Source: an uncultured Alistipes sp.
GTDB lineage: Bacteria > Bacteroidota > Bacteroidia > Bacteroidales > Rikenellaceae
NCBI GenBank assembly: GCA_944321175.1
Contig: CALUKI010000012.1
Location: forward strand, 1 to 64,000
DNA: 64,000 bases
Direction of reading: 5' to 3'
Each line of letters opens with the position of its first letter. The stretch's first letter is position 1. The notes beneath the pieces are model-generated. The model was not told the DNA's origin. It was given only the letters and a program-made list of their open reading frames with translations, and ran no database searches. Of this stretch, positions 16,743 to 25,780 are shown piece after piece. Position numbers and translations under genes: made by a program.

Positions 16743-18128
16743 ATGAAAACGCTTAGAATTGCACAATTGCTTCGTTCGGCGGCCGGTGCCGACGTGACGG
16801 CCAAAGGGTGGGTGCGCACCAAACGCGGCAACAAGAATGTGGCATTCATTGCACTGAACGACGGTTCGTGCGTATCCAACCTGCAGGTGGTCGTCGATCT
16901 GTCGAAATTCGATGACGAACTGTTGCACCGTATTACGACGGGTGCCTGCATCCGTGTGGACGGAGAGCTCGTGCAGTCGCCCGGCGAAGGGCAGGGCGTA
17001 GAGGTGCAGGCTGCGGCCATCGAGATCTACGGCACGGCGGATCCTTCGAGCTACCCCTTGCAGAAAAAGGGCCATTCGCTCGAATTCCTGCGCGACATCG
17101 CCTATCTGCGCCCGCGCACCAACACCTTCGGTGCCGTGCTCCGTATCCGCCATGCAATGGCCTATGCCATTCACAAATTCTTCAACGACAAGGGCTTTTA
17201 CTATTGGCACTCCCCGCTGATCACGGCGTCGGACTGTGAAGGCGCCGGCGCCATGTTTCAGGTGACGACCCTTGACCTGAACAATCCGCCGCGCACCGCC
17301 GAGGGCCGTATCGACTACACGCAGGATTTCTTCGGCAAACCGTGCAATCTGACCGTGTCGGGCCAGCTGGAGGGCGAGCTGGGCGCTTTGTCGCTGGGAC
17401 AGATCTATACGTTCGGCCCGACGTTCCGCGCCGAGAATTCCAACACGCCGCGTCACCTCGCGGAGTTCTGGATGATCGAACCGGAGATGGCCTTCTACGA
17501 GCTGGAAGACAACATGGAACTGGCCGAAGAGTTCCTGAAGTATCTGATCAACTACGCCCTTGAAAATTGCCGCGAGGATCTGGAGTTCATGAACAAGATG
17601 TGGGATCCGGAACTGATCGCACGTTTGGAATTCGTGGCGCACAACGAGTTCAAACGGCTCGACTATACCGAGGGCATCGAGATCCTGAAGGCTTCGGGCC
17701 GGAAGTTCGAGTTCCCGTGCGACTGGGGCTGCGACCTGCAGTCGGAACACGAACGCTTCCTTGTGGAGGAGCATTTCAAGCGTCCGGTCATCCTGATCAA
17801 CTACCCCAAGGAGATCAAGGCCTTCTACATGAAGCAGAACGACGACGGCCGCACGGTACGCGCAATGGACGTATTGTTCCCGAAAATCGGCGAAATCATC
17901 GGCGGTTCGGAACGTGAAGCCGATTATGGCAAGCTTTGTGCGCGTGTCAAGGAGTTGGGCATGAACGAACGGGAGTTGTGGTGGTATCTCGATACGCGCC
18001 GATGGGGTTCGGCTCCGCATTCCGGTTTCGGTCTGGGCTTCGAACGATTGCTGCTCTTCGTGACGGGCATGGGCAATATCCGCGATGTGATACCTTTCCC
18101 GCGGACGCCGCAGCATGCCGAGTTTTAA
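16743..18128 (+). CDS. asnS: Asparaginyl-tRNA synthetase
   Basis: Class IIb aminoacyl-tRNA synthetase that charges tRNA-Asn. The 461-residue length is usual. An N-terminal OB-fold for anticodon binding ([19 protein letters not shown]) is followed by the catalytic core. Motif 2 is visible as [20 protein letters not shown] and motif 3 as [20 protein letters not shown], close to the C-terminal [12 protein letters not shown]. The start at 16743 is directly preceded by an AT-rich leader. rpoN follows after 114 bp on the same strand. Confidence 0.97.
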   Translation: MKTLRIAQLLRSAAGADVTAKGWVRTKRGNKNVAFIALNDGSCVSNLQVVVDLSKFDDELLHRITTGACIRVDGELVQSPGEGQGVEVQAAAIEIYGTADPSSYPLQKKGHSLEFLRDIAYLRPRTNTFGAVLRIRHAMAYAIHKFFNDKGFYYWHSPLITASDCEGAGAMFQVTTLDLNNPPRTAEGRIDYTQDFFGKPCNLTVSGQLEGELGALSLGQIYTFGPTFRAENSNTPRHLAEFWMIEPEMAFYELEDNMELAEEFLKYLINYALENCREDLEFMNKMWDPELIARLEFVAHNEFKRLDYTEGIEILKASGRKFEFPCDWGCDLQSEHERFLVEEHFKRPVILINYPKEIKAFYMKQNDDGRTVRAMDVLFPKIGEIIGGSEREADYGKLCARVKELGMNERELWWYLDTRRWGSAPHSGFGLGFERLLLFVTGMGNIRDVIPFPRTPQHAEF

Positions 18129-18242
18129 CGGCGGGAAGACCGTATGCTGAAAATTGGGTGTGCGCGGGGCGGCATGGTTGCCCAAAGCGGTGCATGCCGG
18201 CGTTTTTCCGTGTGCAGACTTAATTTTTAACATTGACCCATT

Positions 18243-19667
18243 ATGGCTATTCATCAGAAACAGGTGCTGTCGCTTCAGCAGAAACTCTCCCCGCAGCAGA
18301 TCCAGATGATCAAGTTGCTCGAACTGCCGACCGTGCAGCTCGAACAGCGCATCAAACAGGAGATCGAGGAGAATATCGTGCTCGAGGAGGCCGAGCCTCG
18401 GGACGAGAACGAGGAGGAGGCGCCGCAACAGATTTCTGTGGAGGAGTATTTGCGGGAGGACGAGACGCCGGCCTACAAGATGCGGGCGAACAACTTCTCC
18501 AAGGACGACAAGCCGCGGCAGGTTCCGTTGTCGGGCGGACGGTCGCTGCAGGAGTACCTGATCGAACAACTCGGTTACCGCAACCTTTCGGAAGAGGAGA
18601 TGCGCTTGGCGGTCTATCTGGTGGGAAGCATCGATGAAGACGGCTATCTGCGCCGCGATCTGGAGTCCGTGTCGGACGATATCGCCTTTACGTTGGGCAT
18701 AGAGGTTACACCGGCCAGGCTGGAGGAGATTCTCAAGGTGATTCAGGAGTTGGAGCCGGCAGGTATCGGGGCGCGCAATTTGCGGGAGTGCCTGCTGCTG
18801 CAGCTGGATCAGATGCCGATGGCCACACAGTCCCGCCGTCTGGCGCGCAAGATCCTCTCGTCGTATTTCGAGGAGTTCGCCAAGAAGCATTACGAAAAAC
18901 TGATGTCGCGGCTGCAGGTCTCCGAAGAGGAGTTCCGCGATGCGATCGCCGAGATCCGCCACCTCTCGCCCAAACCGGCCAACGGGTATTCCGACGGCGG
19001 CTCGGACGCTGCGCCGTATGTGGTTCCGGATTTCATCCTCGATTATCACGACGGGCGTTTCGACCTGTCGCTCAATTCGTACAATGTCCCCGACGTGCGC
19101 ATCAGCCATCGGTATGTGGAGATGATGCGCGACATGGTTTCGGCGGACGGCCGCGTGCAGGAGGAGAACCGCGAGGCGGTTCAGTTCGTCAAGAGCAAGA
19201 TCGACTCGGCCAAATGGTTCATCTCGGCGATCAAGCAGCGGCGCGACACGCTGATGCGGACGATGCAGGAGATCCTCGATTTCCAGCAGGAGTACTTCAA
19301 GACGGGCGATCAGAGCAAGCTGCGGCCGATGATTCTGAAGGATATCGCCGACCGCACGGGTCTCGACGTCTCGACGATCTCGCGTGTGGTGAACAGCAAG
19401 TATGTGCAGACGCAGTTCGGGATCATCCTGTTGAAGTCGCTTTTTTCGGAGGCGATGCAGACCTCCTCGGGCGAAGAGGTTTCGAGTTACGAGATCAAGA
19501 ACATCCTGCGGAGCTGTATCGACAACGAAGACAAGCGCCGGCCGTTGACGGACGAGACGCTGATGGATATACTTAACGAAAAGGGTTACTGCATAGCGCG
19601 CCGCACGGTTGCCAAATATCGGGAGATGCTCGGTATTCCGGTTGCGCGCCTGAGAAAACAGATCTGA
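18243..19667 (+). CDS. rpoN: RNA polymerase sigma-54 factor
   Basis: Sigma-54 directs polymerase to -24/-12 promoters and needs AAA+ activators. The 474-residue protein has all parts: the Gln/Leu-rich region I (QKLSPQQIQMIKLLELP), an acidic region II (EAEPRDENEEEAPQ), the core-binding domain, the helix-turn-helix DIADRTGLDVSTISRVVNSK, and the RpoN box ARRTVAKYRE at 452-461. No enhancer-binding activator is encoded in this window. The stop codon overlaps the ATG of the next gene by one base (TGATG), so the PAP2-like gene is translationally coupled. Confidence 0.97.
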   Translation: MAIHQKQVLSLQQKLSPQQIQMIKLLELPTVQLEQRIKQEIEENIVLEEAEPRDENEEEAPQQISVEEYLREDETPAYKMRANNFSKDDKPRQVPLSGGRSLQEYLIEQLGYRNLSEEEMRLAVYLVGSIDEDGYLRRDLESVSDDIAFTLGIEVTPARLEEILKVIQELEPAGIGARNLRECLLLQLDQMPMATQSRRLARKILSSYFEEFAKKHYEKLMSRLQVSEEEFRDAIAEIRHLSPKPANGYSDGGSDAAPYVVPDFILDYHDGRFDLSLNSYNVPDVRISHRYVEMMRDMVSADGRVQEENREAVQFVKSKIDSAKWFISAIKQRRDTLMRTMQEILDFQQEYFKTGDQSKLRPMILKDIADRTGLDVSTISRVVNSKYVQTQFGIILLKSLFSEAMQTSSGEEVSSYEIKNILRSCIDNEDKRRPLTDETLMDILNEKGYCIARRTVAKYREMLGIPVARLRKQI

Positions 19668-20332
19668 TGGACGAATTACGAACAACCGACCTTTCCCCCG
19701 CACTGCGGCGTAGCGACCGGAGCGTGCCGACACGCCTCTCCCGAATGTTGTCGGTCGTGCTGCATCCGCTTTTTGTCCCGTCGTATGTTCTGCTGCTGGT
19801 GCTGTTGGGACCGACGCAGCTCTCTTATTACCCTGCATCGGTAAAATTCTATCTCTTATGGGTGACAGCGTTGTACACGGCCGTCATCCCGCTGCTTGCG
19901 GCGGGATTGCTGCGTTCGCTGGGGCGTATTTCGTCGATGGCGGTCGACCGGCGCAGGGAACGCATTCTGCCGCTGGCAATCGGAATCGTCTGTTATGTCT
20001 TGTGCGCCGTGACGGTGGCCCGTATCCCCTCGGCGATGCTTGTCCGCAAGTTTCTCGTGGCGGGCGCCTGTTGCGAGCTGTTCTGCCTTGCCGTGACCTG
20101 CTATTGGAAAATCAGTCTGCATCTGACGGCGCAGGGAGCCGTTGCCGCCTTCCTGCTGTTGGTGACTTTCGGCAGTGTCGGCAATCTTACGGGGGCTTTC
20201 GCACTGTCGATCCTGTGCGCCGGAGCACTTGCTTCGGCCCGGCTGTGGCTGGGTTGTCACAACATCTGTCAGGTTGCAGCGGGGTATGCCGGCGGCTTTG
20301 TCGTCGCGACGCTGGCCGTGCTGCTGTTGTGA
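19667..20332 (+). CDS. PAP2-like integral membrane protein
   Basis: A 221-residue protein with about six membrane helices. Near the C-terminus, KISLHLTAQGAV followed by ARLWLGCHNICQVAAGYAGG resembles motifs 2 and 3 of the PAP2 phosphatase superfamily (a serine/histidine step, then R-x-LG-x-H and a QV-x-x-G turn). Motif 1 is weak (VDRRRERILPL). In Bacteroidota similar proteins are often annotated only as PAP2-like phosphatases. It might dephosphorylate undecaprenyl or phosphatidyl phosphates. It is coupled to rpoN by a one-base overlap, which is the commonest reason it would be co-expressed. Confidence 0.7.
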   Translation: MDELRTTDLSPALRRSDRSVPTRLSRMLSVVLHPLFVPSYVLLLVLLGPTQLSYYPASVKFYLLWVTALYTAVIPLLAAGLLRSLGRISSMAVDRRRERILPLAIGIVCYVLCAVTVARIPSAMLVRKFLVAGACCELFCLAVTCYWKISLHLTAQGAVAAFLLLVTFGSVGNLTGAFALSILCAGALASARLWLGCHNICQVAAGYAGGFVVATLAVLLL

Positions 20333-20508
20333 TGCGGCCTCTCCGGAGACACTTGTTGCAACTCGTTCCTGTTTGTCGCGCGGATATATCCGTTTAAGGC
20401 GCCTGTGGCAATTATGGGCGTGCGGCGGCGAGTCCTTTCCGATCTTGGCGATCTGCGGCCAATGACGCTCTCCGAACATGCCGTCATGCGCAGACGGCAT
20501 AAAAAATA

Positions 20509-20530
20509 ATAGGGGATGAGAGTCCCCTAT
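20509..20530 (-). terminator. Terminator of the lytic transglycosylase gene
   Basis: The stem ATAGGGGA (20509-20516) pairs with TCCCCTAT (20523-20530) around a 6-nt loop. On the minus strand it is followed by ATTATTTTTT. It also separates the convergent plus-strand PAP2-like gene. Confidence 0.8.
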
Positions 20531-20561
20531 CGTTTGAGAATGATTCTTAGTCGGAATGTTC

Positions 20562-21251
20562 CTAACGTGCCGTCATCCGGCAATAGCGGTCGTACCGGTT
20601 CATCACGTCCCGGACATAGGCCGTCGTTTGACGTCCTCCCGTAAAACGTCCGCAGTTTACCCCTTGCTGTTCATAGTATTCGGGCTGTGCCTTCAGCATG
20701 AGATAACGTGCAACGGTCTCCCACGAATCGGGATTCTCACCGTGTCTGCGGGCCAGACGCCGTGCATCGTTGACGTGTCCGATGCCGCCGTTGTACGAGG
20801 CCAGAATGATGCTCATGCGATCTTCTTCGGAGGTACCCGGTGCAAAACGAAGCGAACTCGAAATGCGCCTAAGCACCTGTGTGGCCAGACGGACGTTGGT
20901 TTCGGGATCGAAGATCCGATCCCCCGACACGTTGAACTGCCGTGCCACATGCGGCATGATCTGCATCAGGCCTGCCGCACCCTGTTTCGAGACGATATCG
21001 GGTGTGAACCGCGATTCGTGGTAGGCGATGGCGCTCATGAGCCGCCAGTCGAACCCCTCTTCCTCGCTGACGGTGCGGATCAGATCGTCGTAGATCGAGA
21101 TGGTGTAGGAGGCGGATTCGATCGGACTGTCAGAAACGTGCATCCGCCCGATGTCCGAGCGGCTGCCGTGCAGCCCGAATGTGGCGTTCATGCCGTAGAA
21201 GCTCGTCAGTAATGTTAAGAACACAAAAGTTAAGAACGTTTTTTTCAACAT
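20562..21251 (-). CDS. SLT-type lytic transglycosylase (MltF-like catalytic domain)
   Basis: A 229-residue exported murein-degrading enzyme that cleaves the MurNAc-GlcNAc bond to form 1,6-anhydro ends. The catalytic glutamate is Glu79 in AIAYHESRF. It is followed by GAAGLMQIMPHVARQF and IILASYNGGIGHVND, which are the goose-lysozyme/SLT motifs. It has a signal peptide (MLKKTFLTFVFLTLLTSFYG) but lacks the N-terminal solute-binding-like domain of MltF, so it is a short version. A terminator lies just beyond the stop. It follows the porin gene by 54 bp. Confidence 0.93.
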   Translation of the reverse strand: MLKKTFLTFVFLTLLTSFYGMNATFGLHGSRSDIGRMHVSDSPIESASYTISIYDDLIRTVSEEEGFDWRLMSAIAYHESRFTPDIVSKQGAAGLMQIMPHVARQFNVSGDRIFDPETNVRLATQVLRRISSSLRFAPGTSEEDRMSIILASYNGGIGHVNDARRLARRHGENPDSWETVARYLMLKAQPEYYEQQGVNCGRFTGGRQTTAYVRDVMNRYDRYCRMTAR

Positions 21252-21305
21252 AAATGTTTGTTTTGCGGGCAGTTCGTTCGCGTGCCGTACAGTACGCCGA
21301 TCCGA

Positions 21306-23462
21306 TCAGTCATAGAACCCCCACGAAATACCCATCTTGAACATGCCGGGATTGAGCGGATAGTGCGCCACCGAGAAGTAGTCGCCATTGCCGAACAGTC
21401 CCATGTTCACATGCTGGTATTTCAGGAAAATGCGCATTCGTTTCCACTTGGCCGTGACGAAGACGTCGGTATAGGGATAGTTCCCCACTTCGATGTCCCG
21501 TTGGTTGTAAAACGCCGAGAGGGCCGGATTATAGCCCGGAGCGTAATAGGTCGTATTGTAGCGGCCGTCCAGACCGATCTGGAGCCGCAATACGTCGCGC
21601 ACCACCCAGAATTCGTAATAATACGACAGGTAGGCGCTCACAAGCGGAACGGGTATGACTTCCTGATTTGTACTCCACTGCAACAATACCCTGTTGTCCA
21701 GATGAAGTCCGCCGAGGCGGAAATCCTTGCGGGCATACAAACTCGTCAGGCTGACATTGCCGTCATACTGCAGGATGCCGACGTCGGAGATGCCGGGGCC
21801 GGTGGGACCGTAATAGATCTTGTTCTTTACGACCCCTTGCCAGGCGGCCAGTTCCAACGCATAGTCCGGTATGCGGAATGCAGCCTCGATACGGGTTTCA
21901 TTCTCCTTTGCCAAGGAGTTGGACCACACATAGTGGTTCGAGAAGAGATTCTCCTGCCAATAGGCCGGTGAACGTTTCTCGGTCGAGAAACGTCCTTCGA
22001 GAATCAGGGCGTGGCTGCGGATGTAGCTTTTGAGCGTCAGGTGGCCGCCCAAAGAGATGTCTCCGCCTCTGTACCCCGACGGGTAAACCTTCATGTCGGC
22101 TCCCCAATCGACGTATTTCTTGATCTTTCCGGCGATGGCGCCGTATGCGAAATAGCTTGTCCGTTTTTCGCGCCGGTTTTTGCCCGAAAGATAATCGCCC
22201 AGCGAGAACTGGGAGTAGGTGTACATGTCGATCCCCACACCGCCGTCGATCGTTCCGATGACGCCGTCGCGGTCCCAGGGCTGCGCCTGCACGAAGAAGC
22301 GGTTCGAGAGCCGCCGTTCGCACAGCGAGTCGCGCGTGGCGTAGGGGTTGATGTACCAGTTGTTGTAATAGACCGACGTCTTCGGGATGAAGACGTTGTT
22401 TTCGTCCTTGTCGGCCCGTTCGTCGGTGTAGTCGCCCGGAATGTCGGTGTAGCATTTGCTCCAGACGTTGTATTCGATCGAATGCCCGATATAGACGGTC
22501 GAGAGGTCGGCCAGCGAGAAGTCGTTCTCCGTCACGCGCTGCAACGGCAGGGCATAGGATTGCGTGAGGAAGAAGGCGTGGTTGCGGTAGATGTTGGCCG
22601 CCTGCGAGTTGGTCAGCTTCATCGGCACGCCCGACGGCATCTCGAACGTGGTGTCGCGGATGGCCCACTCGCCCACGACACCGCCGTTTTCCTGGGTTTC
22701 GATATGGTTGTTGACATATCCCGCATGTACGGAATAACGTTTGCCCGTGTGGGCGAAGGTGACGGCGATGTTCTGGTTTTTGGTCCGCGACCACTCATAC
22801 AGGCCGCGCGTGCCGCGTGATTTGTAGTCGATATTGAAACTTGTCGAGGGCGAAATGTTCTGTGCATGCCGGATCTCGAAGTTGGCTTCCCTGTAGCGTT
22901 TCTGTCCCGATTCGAGATAGGTCATTTGCAGGAAGGGGCGTTTGCCGTTATAGAACGGCGCATTCTCCATGTCGTAGATGTAGGAGTGGAACGGCACGGC
23001 GAAACTGAAATCCTGCCATTGCGGCCGGTCGAAATAGTTGAGCGGAATGGAGCCCTGGCCCAGGGCGCCCAGCGGAGCGTCGCCCACCCCTTTGCGATAA
23101 AAGGGGTAGTCGATGCGCCAATCCATGAGGGTCGTATCGACCGGTTCGATCTCCACGCGGTTGTAATCCTTGGCGATGTGCCATTTGAAATTGGGCAGGG
23201 CGCGGATCGAGTCGCTGAAAAAATAGGATTCGAGCGGTTTTCTGATTCTTTTCTCCTTGGTCGAGTCGGCCGGCTGCTGTTGCTGTTCCTCCTCATCCCC
23301 GTTCTGGGCATAGGGATTTCCGCCGTAGATGCTTGTATTTTCGCCGCGTTGCTGAGCCTCCATCAGCGCACGGGCGTCGAGTTGCGCATGGACATGACCG
23401 GGGCCGAGCGCTGCGGCAAGCAGCACGATGACCGGCCAGTATGTTCCGAAGCGTTTGAGCAT
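21306..23462 (-). CDS. Putative porin (Porin_10 type outer-membrane barrel)
   Basis: A 718-residue outer-membrane protein, with a signal peptide ending near residue 26 (GPGHVHAQLD). A Gln/Glu-rich spacer (GDEEEQQQQPADSTKEK) follows, then a long series of alternating beta strands ending in MFKMGISWGFYD, a C-terminal aromatic as in barrels. The arrangement YFFSDSIRALPNFKWHIAKD then LNYFDRPQWQDFSFAVPF is typical of the Bacteroidota putative porin family. The substrate is unknown. It starts three bases after the stop of pssA, so it is co-transcribed with it from the promoter at 24226-24233. Confidence 0.88.
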   Translation of the reverse strand: MLKRFGTYWPVIVLLAAALGPGHVHAQLDARALMEAQQRGENTSIYGGNPYAQNGDEEEQQQQPADSTKEKRIRKPLESYFFSDSIRALPNFKWHIAKDYNRVEIEPVDTTLMDWRIDYPFYRKGVGDAPLGALGQGSIPLNYFDRPQWQDFSFAVPFHSYIYDMENAPFYNGKRPFLQMTYLESGQKRYREANFEIRHAQNISPSTSFNIDYKSRGTRGLYEWSRTKNQNIAVTFAHTGKRYSVHAGYVNNHIETQENGGVVGEWAIRDTTFEMPSGVPMKLTNSQAANIYRNHAFFLTQSYALPLQRVTENDFSLADLSTVYIGHSIEYNVWSKCYTDIPGDYTDERADKDENNVFIPKTSVYYNNWYINPYATRDSLCERRLSNRFFVQAQPWDRDGVIGTIDGGVGIDMYTYSQFSLGDYLSGKNRREKRTSYFAYGAIAGKIKKYVDWGADMKVYPSGYRGGDISLGGHLTLKSYIRSHALILEGRFSTEKRSPAYWQENLFSNHYVWSNSLAKENETRIEAAFRIPDYALELAAWQGVVKNKIYYGPTGPGISDVGILQYDGNVSLTSLYARKDFRLGGLHLDNRVLLQWSTNQEVIPVPLVSAYLSYYYEFWVVRDVLRLQIGLDGRYNTTYYAPGYNPALSAFYNQRDIEVGNYPYTDVFVTAKWKRMRIFLKYQHVNMGLFGNGDYFSVAHYPLNPGMFKMGISWGFYD

Positions 23463-23465
23463 GCA

Positions 23466-24194
23466 TCAGCGGGTTCTTTGCGACGGCATGTATTTCTGCC
23501 GCATCCAGCGGACGAAGGAGATCGCAACATATAGAACGATGATGGGAGCGACAGCGTATGTGCGCAGGAAAATAATCGCTGCGAGCGCGCATCCCAGGAA
23601 AACGTATCTCAATCGGTTTTGGCTCCAGCCGAAACCCTGGAATTTGAGCGAGAACATCCGGACGGGGCTGATGAGCAGTCCTGCGACGACGAATGCGAGG
23701 AGCAGAACCCCTTCCAGCGGCAGGGTGAGAAGCCCGTCGGCATGGAGGAGTCCCAGCGAAGCGCAGAGCAGCCCCGCGGCGGGTGTCGGCAGGCCGCAGA
23801 ATTCGGTGTGCTGGGAGTCGTCGATATTGAATTTGGCCAGCCGCAGCGCCGAGCAGGCCGTCAGGACAAGGACCAGCCAAGGCCAGAAGGGGTGTTCGCC
23901 GGCGATCACTCCCAATGTCGGGGCCTGCTGCGCCAGCGTAAGGAGGATGAAAGCGGGGGTTACGCCCGACGAGACCATGTCGGCCAGTGAATCGAGCTGT
24001 ATGCCGATGGGGGAAGACTGCTTGAGCAGACGTGCGGCGAAACCGTCGAAGAAGTCGAAGAGGGCGGCAGCGACAAGCAGCCAGAAAGCGAGTTGCAGGT
24101 CTCCGTATGCGAGCACCGCCGCAGCCGCTCCGGTACCGCAGAGCAGGTTTGCGAGGGTGAGCAGATTGGGAATGGTAAAGAATCTGATCTTCAT
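23466..24194 (-). CDS. pssA: CDP-diacylglycerol-serine O-phosphatidyltransferase
   Basis: Makes phosphatidylserine, the precursor of phosphatidylethanolamine, at the inner membrane. The 242-residue protein has about eight hydrophobic segments. The CDP-alcohol phosphotransferase signature DG-x2-AR-x8-G-x3-D-x3-D is present: DGFAARLLKQSSPIGIQLDS continues into LAD. The start MKIRFFTIPNLLTLANLLCG is typical of bacterial PssA. It heads a two-gene unit with the porin, and its upstream region has a TAACTTTG -7 box. Confidence 0.95.
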   Translation of the reverse strand: MKIRFFTIPNLLTLANLLCGTGAAAAVLAYGDLQLAFWLLVAAALFDFFDGFAARLLKQSSPIGIQLDSLADMVSSGVTPAFILLTLAQQAPTLGVIAGEHPFWPWLVLVLTACSALRLAKFNIDDSQHTEFCGLPTPAAGLLCASLGLLHADGLLTLPLEGVLLLAFVVAGLLISPVRMFSLKFQGFGWSQNRLRYVFLGCALAAIIFLRTYAVAPIIVLYVAISFVRWMRQKYMPSQRTR

Positions 24195-24225
24195 ATAGCG
24201 CTCACAGTATAACCATATTGACCGG

Positions 24226-24233
24226 CAAAGTTA
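24226..24233 (-). promoter_or_regulatory. -7 box of the pssA promoter
   Basis: Minus-strand TAACTTTG fits TAnnTTTG, about 32 bp before the pssA ATG. The sequence upstream is AT-rich but has no clear TTTG at -33. Confidence 0.55.
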
Positions 24234-24587
24234 CGAAATATTTTTTGATTTCGACCACTTCGGCCGCAGAAGCTTCAATCAGAACGGGTTGCAAAAGTCG
24301 TTCCGTACGGGTCGGGCGGCGCGTGCGGTCGATCGGTGCGGCAGTCCTGCGGCGCCGTATCCGTTTTATCCGCAGCGCCGCTTCCGGCCGTTTTATGGTG
24401 CCGCCGGCGCTTGCGGCAGCCTCGGTCTGTGCCGGATTCCGTGCAACCGTTGTCCGCAGGGGTGTCGGCCGGCCGGGACTGGACGGAATGAGCGGTATCC
24501 GCTTCATGCCGGCACGGCGAAAACGGATCGGGTGAAAAGTTGTTGCTTTTTCTTGTCGCAGGATAGGGGGATTTCCGGAGAATTTTT

Positions 24588-24595
24588 TATCTTTG
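24588..24595 (+). promoter_or_regulatory. -7 box of the manC promoter
   Basis: TATCTTTG matches the consensus, about 112 bp upstream of the chosen manC start. Confidence 0.5.
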
Positions 24596-24706
24596 TCTGA
24601 ATTTAGGGACTGTCCGTTGAGGCGGTTTGCGGATTCCGTGCCGGTGGGTGCGGTTCTTCAAGCCGAAGGCTGGCAGCTCCAGTTCCAACATAAAAAGAGA
24701 AATGTC

Positions 24707-25780
24707 ATGAGAAATCGCTATTGCGTGATTATGGCCGGTGGCGTGGGCACGCGTTTTTGGCCGTTGAGCCGTCAGAGCCGTCCCAAGCAGTTTCTGGATA
24801 TCATGGGAACGGGCAAATCATTCTTGCGCCACACGTTTGAACGTTTCGCGCCGTTGATTTCCGCGGAGAATTTCATCGTCGTGACCAACCGCCGCTACAA
24901 GGAGCTGATACTCTCGAATATTCCGGAACTGCGCGAGGAGCAGATCCTGTGCGAGCCGATCGGCCGCAATACGGCTCCGGCCATTGCCTACGCCTCCTAT
25001 TGGCTGCGCAAGCGCGATCCCGAAGCCGAGATGATCGTTACGCCGGCCGACCATTGGGTTGTCGATGAGGAGGGGTTTCGGGCAATCATCGCGGAATGTC
25101 TGGATTTCGTCGCCGCCCATCCGGTGTTGATGACGGTCGGGATCCGTGCCACGCGGCCCGAAACGGGTTACGGATATATTCAGGTCTCGGATGATGCGAC
25201 AATCTCCCCCGTGAAATGTTTCACCGAGAAACCGAATCTCGAATTGGCGCAGACCTTTGTGCAGTGCGGCGAATTTTTCTGGAATTCGGGCATCTTCATC
25301 TGGCGGATCTCCGATATTGTCGCGGCCTTTGCCAAATACCTTCCGGAGCATCACGCCCTGTTCGTTTCGGCCGAATCGGCATTCGGTACGGATCGGGAGG
25401 CGGAAGCCGTTGAACGGGTCTTTTCGGGCAGCCATCCCGTTTCGATCGACTACGGCATCATGGAGAAGGCCGACAACGTCTATGTGCGTGCCAATGCCGA
25501 TGTGGGCTGGAGCGACGTGGGAACATGGGGCTCGCTCTACCAGCTTACGCGCAAGGACGGTTATGCCAATGCGAAACCTTCCGGACGGAGCTACACCTAT
25601 GATACGCGGAGTTGCATCATCTCGCTTCCGAAGGAGAAGATTGCGGTGGTAAGCGGTTTGAAGGAGTATATCGTCGTCGATACGGAGGATGTGCTGCTGA
25701 TCTGCCCGCGCAGCGAGGAGCAGAACATCAAAAAGTATATCGACGAGGTAAAGTTCAACAAGGGTGAAGAGTATATCTGA
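24707..25780 (+). CDS. manC: Mannose-1-phosphate guanylyltransferase
   Basis: Makes GDP-mannose from mannose-1-phosphate and GTP for surface glycan or O-antigen synthesis. The 357-residue chain has the nucleotidyltransferase signature MAGGVGTRFWPLSRQSRPKQ at residues 8-27. Further motifs are EPIGRNTAPAIAYA, VTPADHWV, FTEKPNLELAQ and YGIMEKADNVYV. It lacks the C-terminal phosphomannose isomerase cupin of bifunctional ManC/AlgA, so it is the short single-function type. The start at 24707 is chosen because residues upstream in the same frame (from 24593) overlap the promoter. murF follows with an overlapping start. Confidence 0.94.
   Translation: MRNRYCVIMAGGVGTRFWPLSRQSRPKQFLDIMGTGKSFLRHTFERFAPLISAENFIVVTNRRYKELILSNIPELREEQILCEPIGRNTAPAIAYASYWLRKRDPEAEMIVTPADHWVVDEEGFRAIIAECLDFVAAHPVLMTVGIRATRPETGYGYIQVSDDATISPVKCFTEKPNLELAQTFVQCGEFFWNSGIFIWRISDIVAAFAKYLPEHHALFVSAESAFGTDREAEAVERVFSGSHPVSIDYGIMEKADNVYVRANADVGWSDVGTWGSLYQLTRKDGYANAKPSGRSYTYDTRSCIISLPKEKIAVVSGLKEYIVVDTEDVLLICPRSEEQNIKKYIDEVKFNKGEEYI

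Larger units (their letters stand above)
24195..24706. other. Divergent intergenic region between pssA and manC
   Basis: It carries a -7 box for pssA on the minus strand (24226-24233) and one for manC on the plus strand (24588-24595). Between them are about 350 GC-rich bases whose Arg-rich open frames look spurious. No RNA gene or repeat is seen. Confidence 0.55.

Noticed and set aside
16692..19838. A 1048-codon open frame on the minus strand
   Set aside because: It lies opposite asnS and rpoN, both certain genes. The translation is rich in His, Arg and Leu with no motif.
24218..24535. A 105-codon frame between pssA and manC
   Set aside because: It is Arg-rich, overlaps the pssA promoter and has no homology or start signal.
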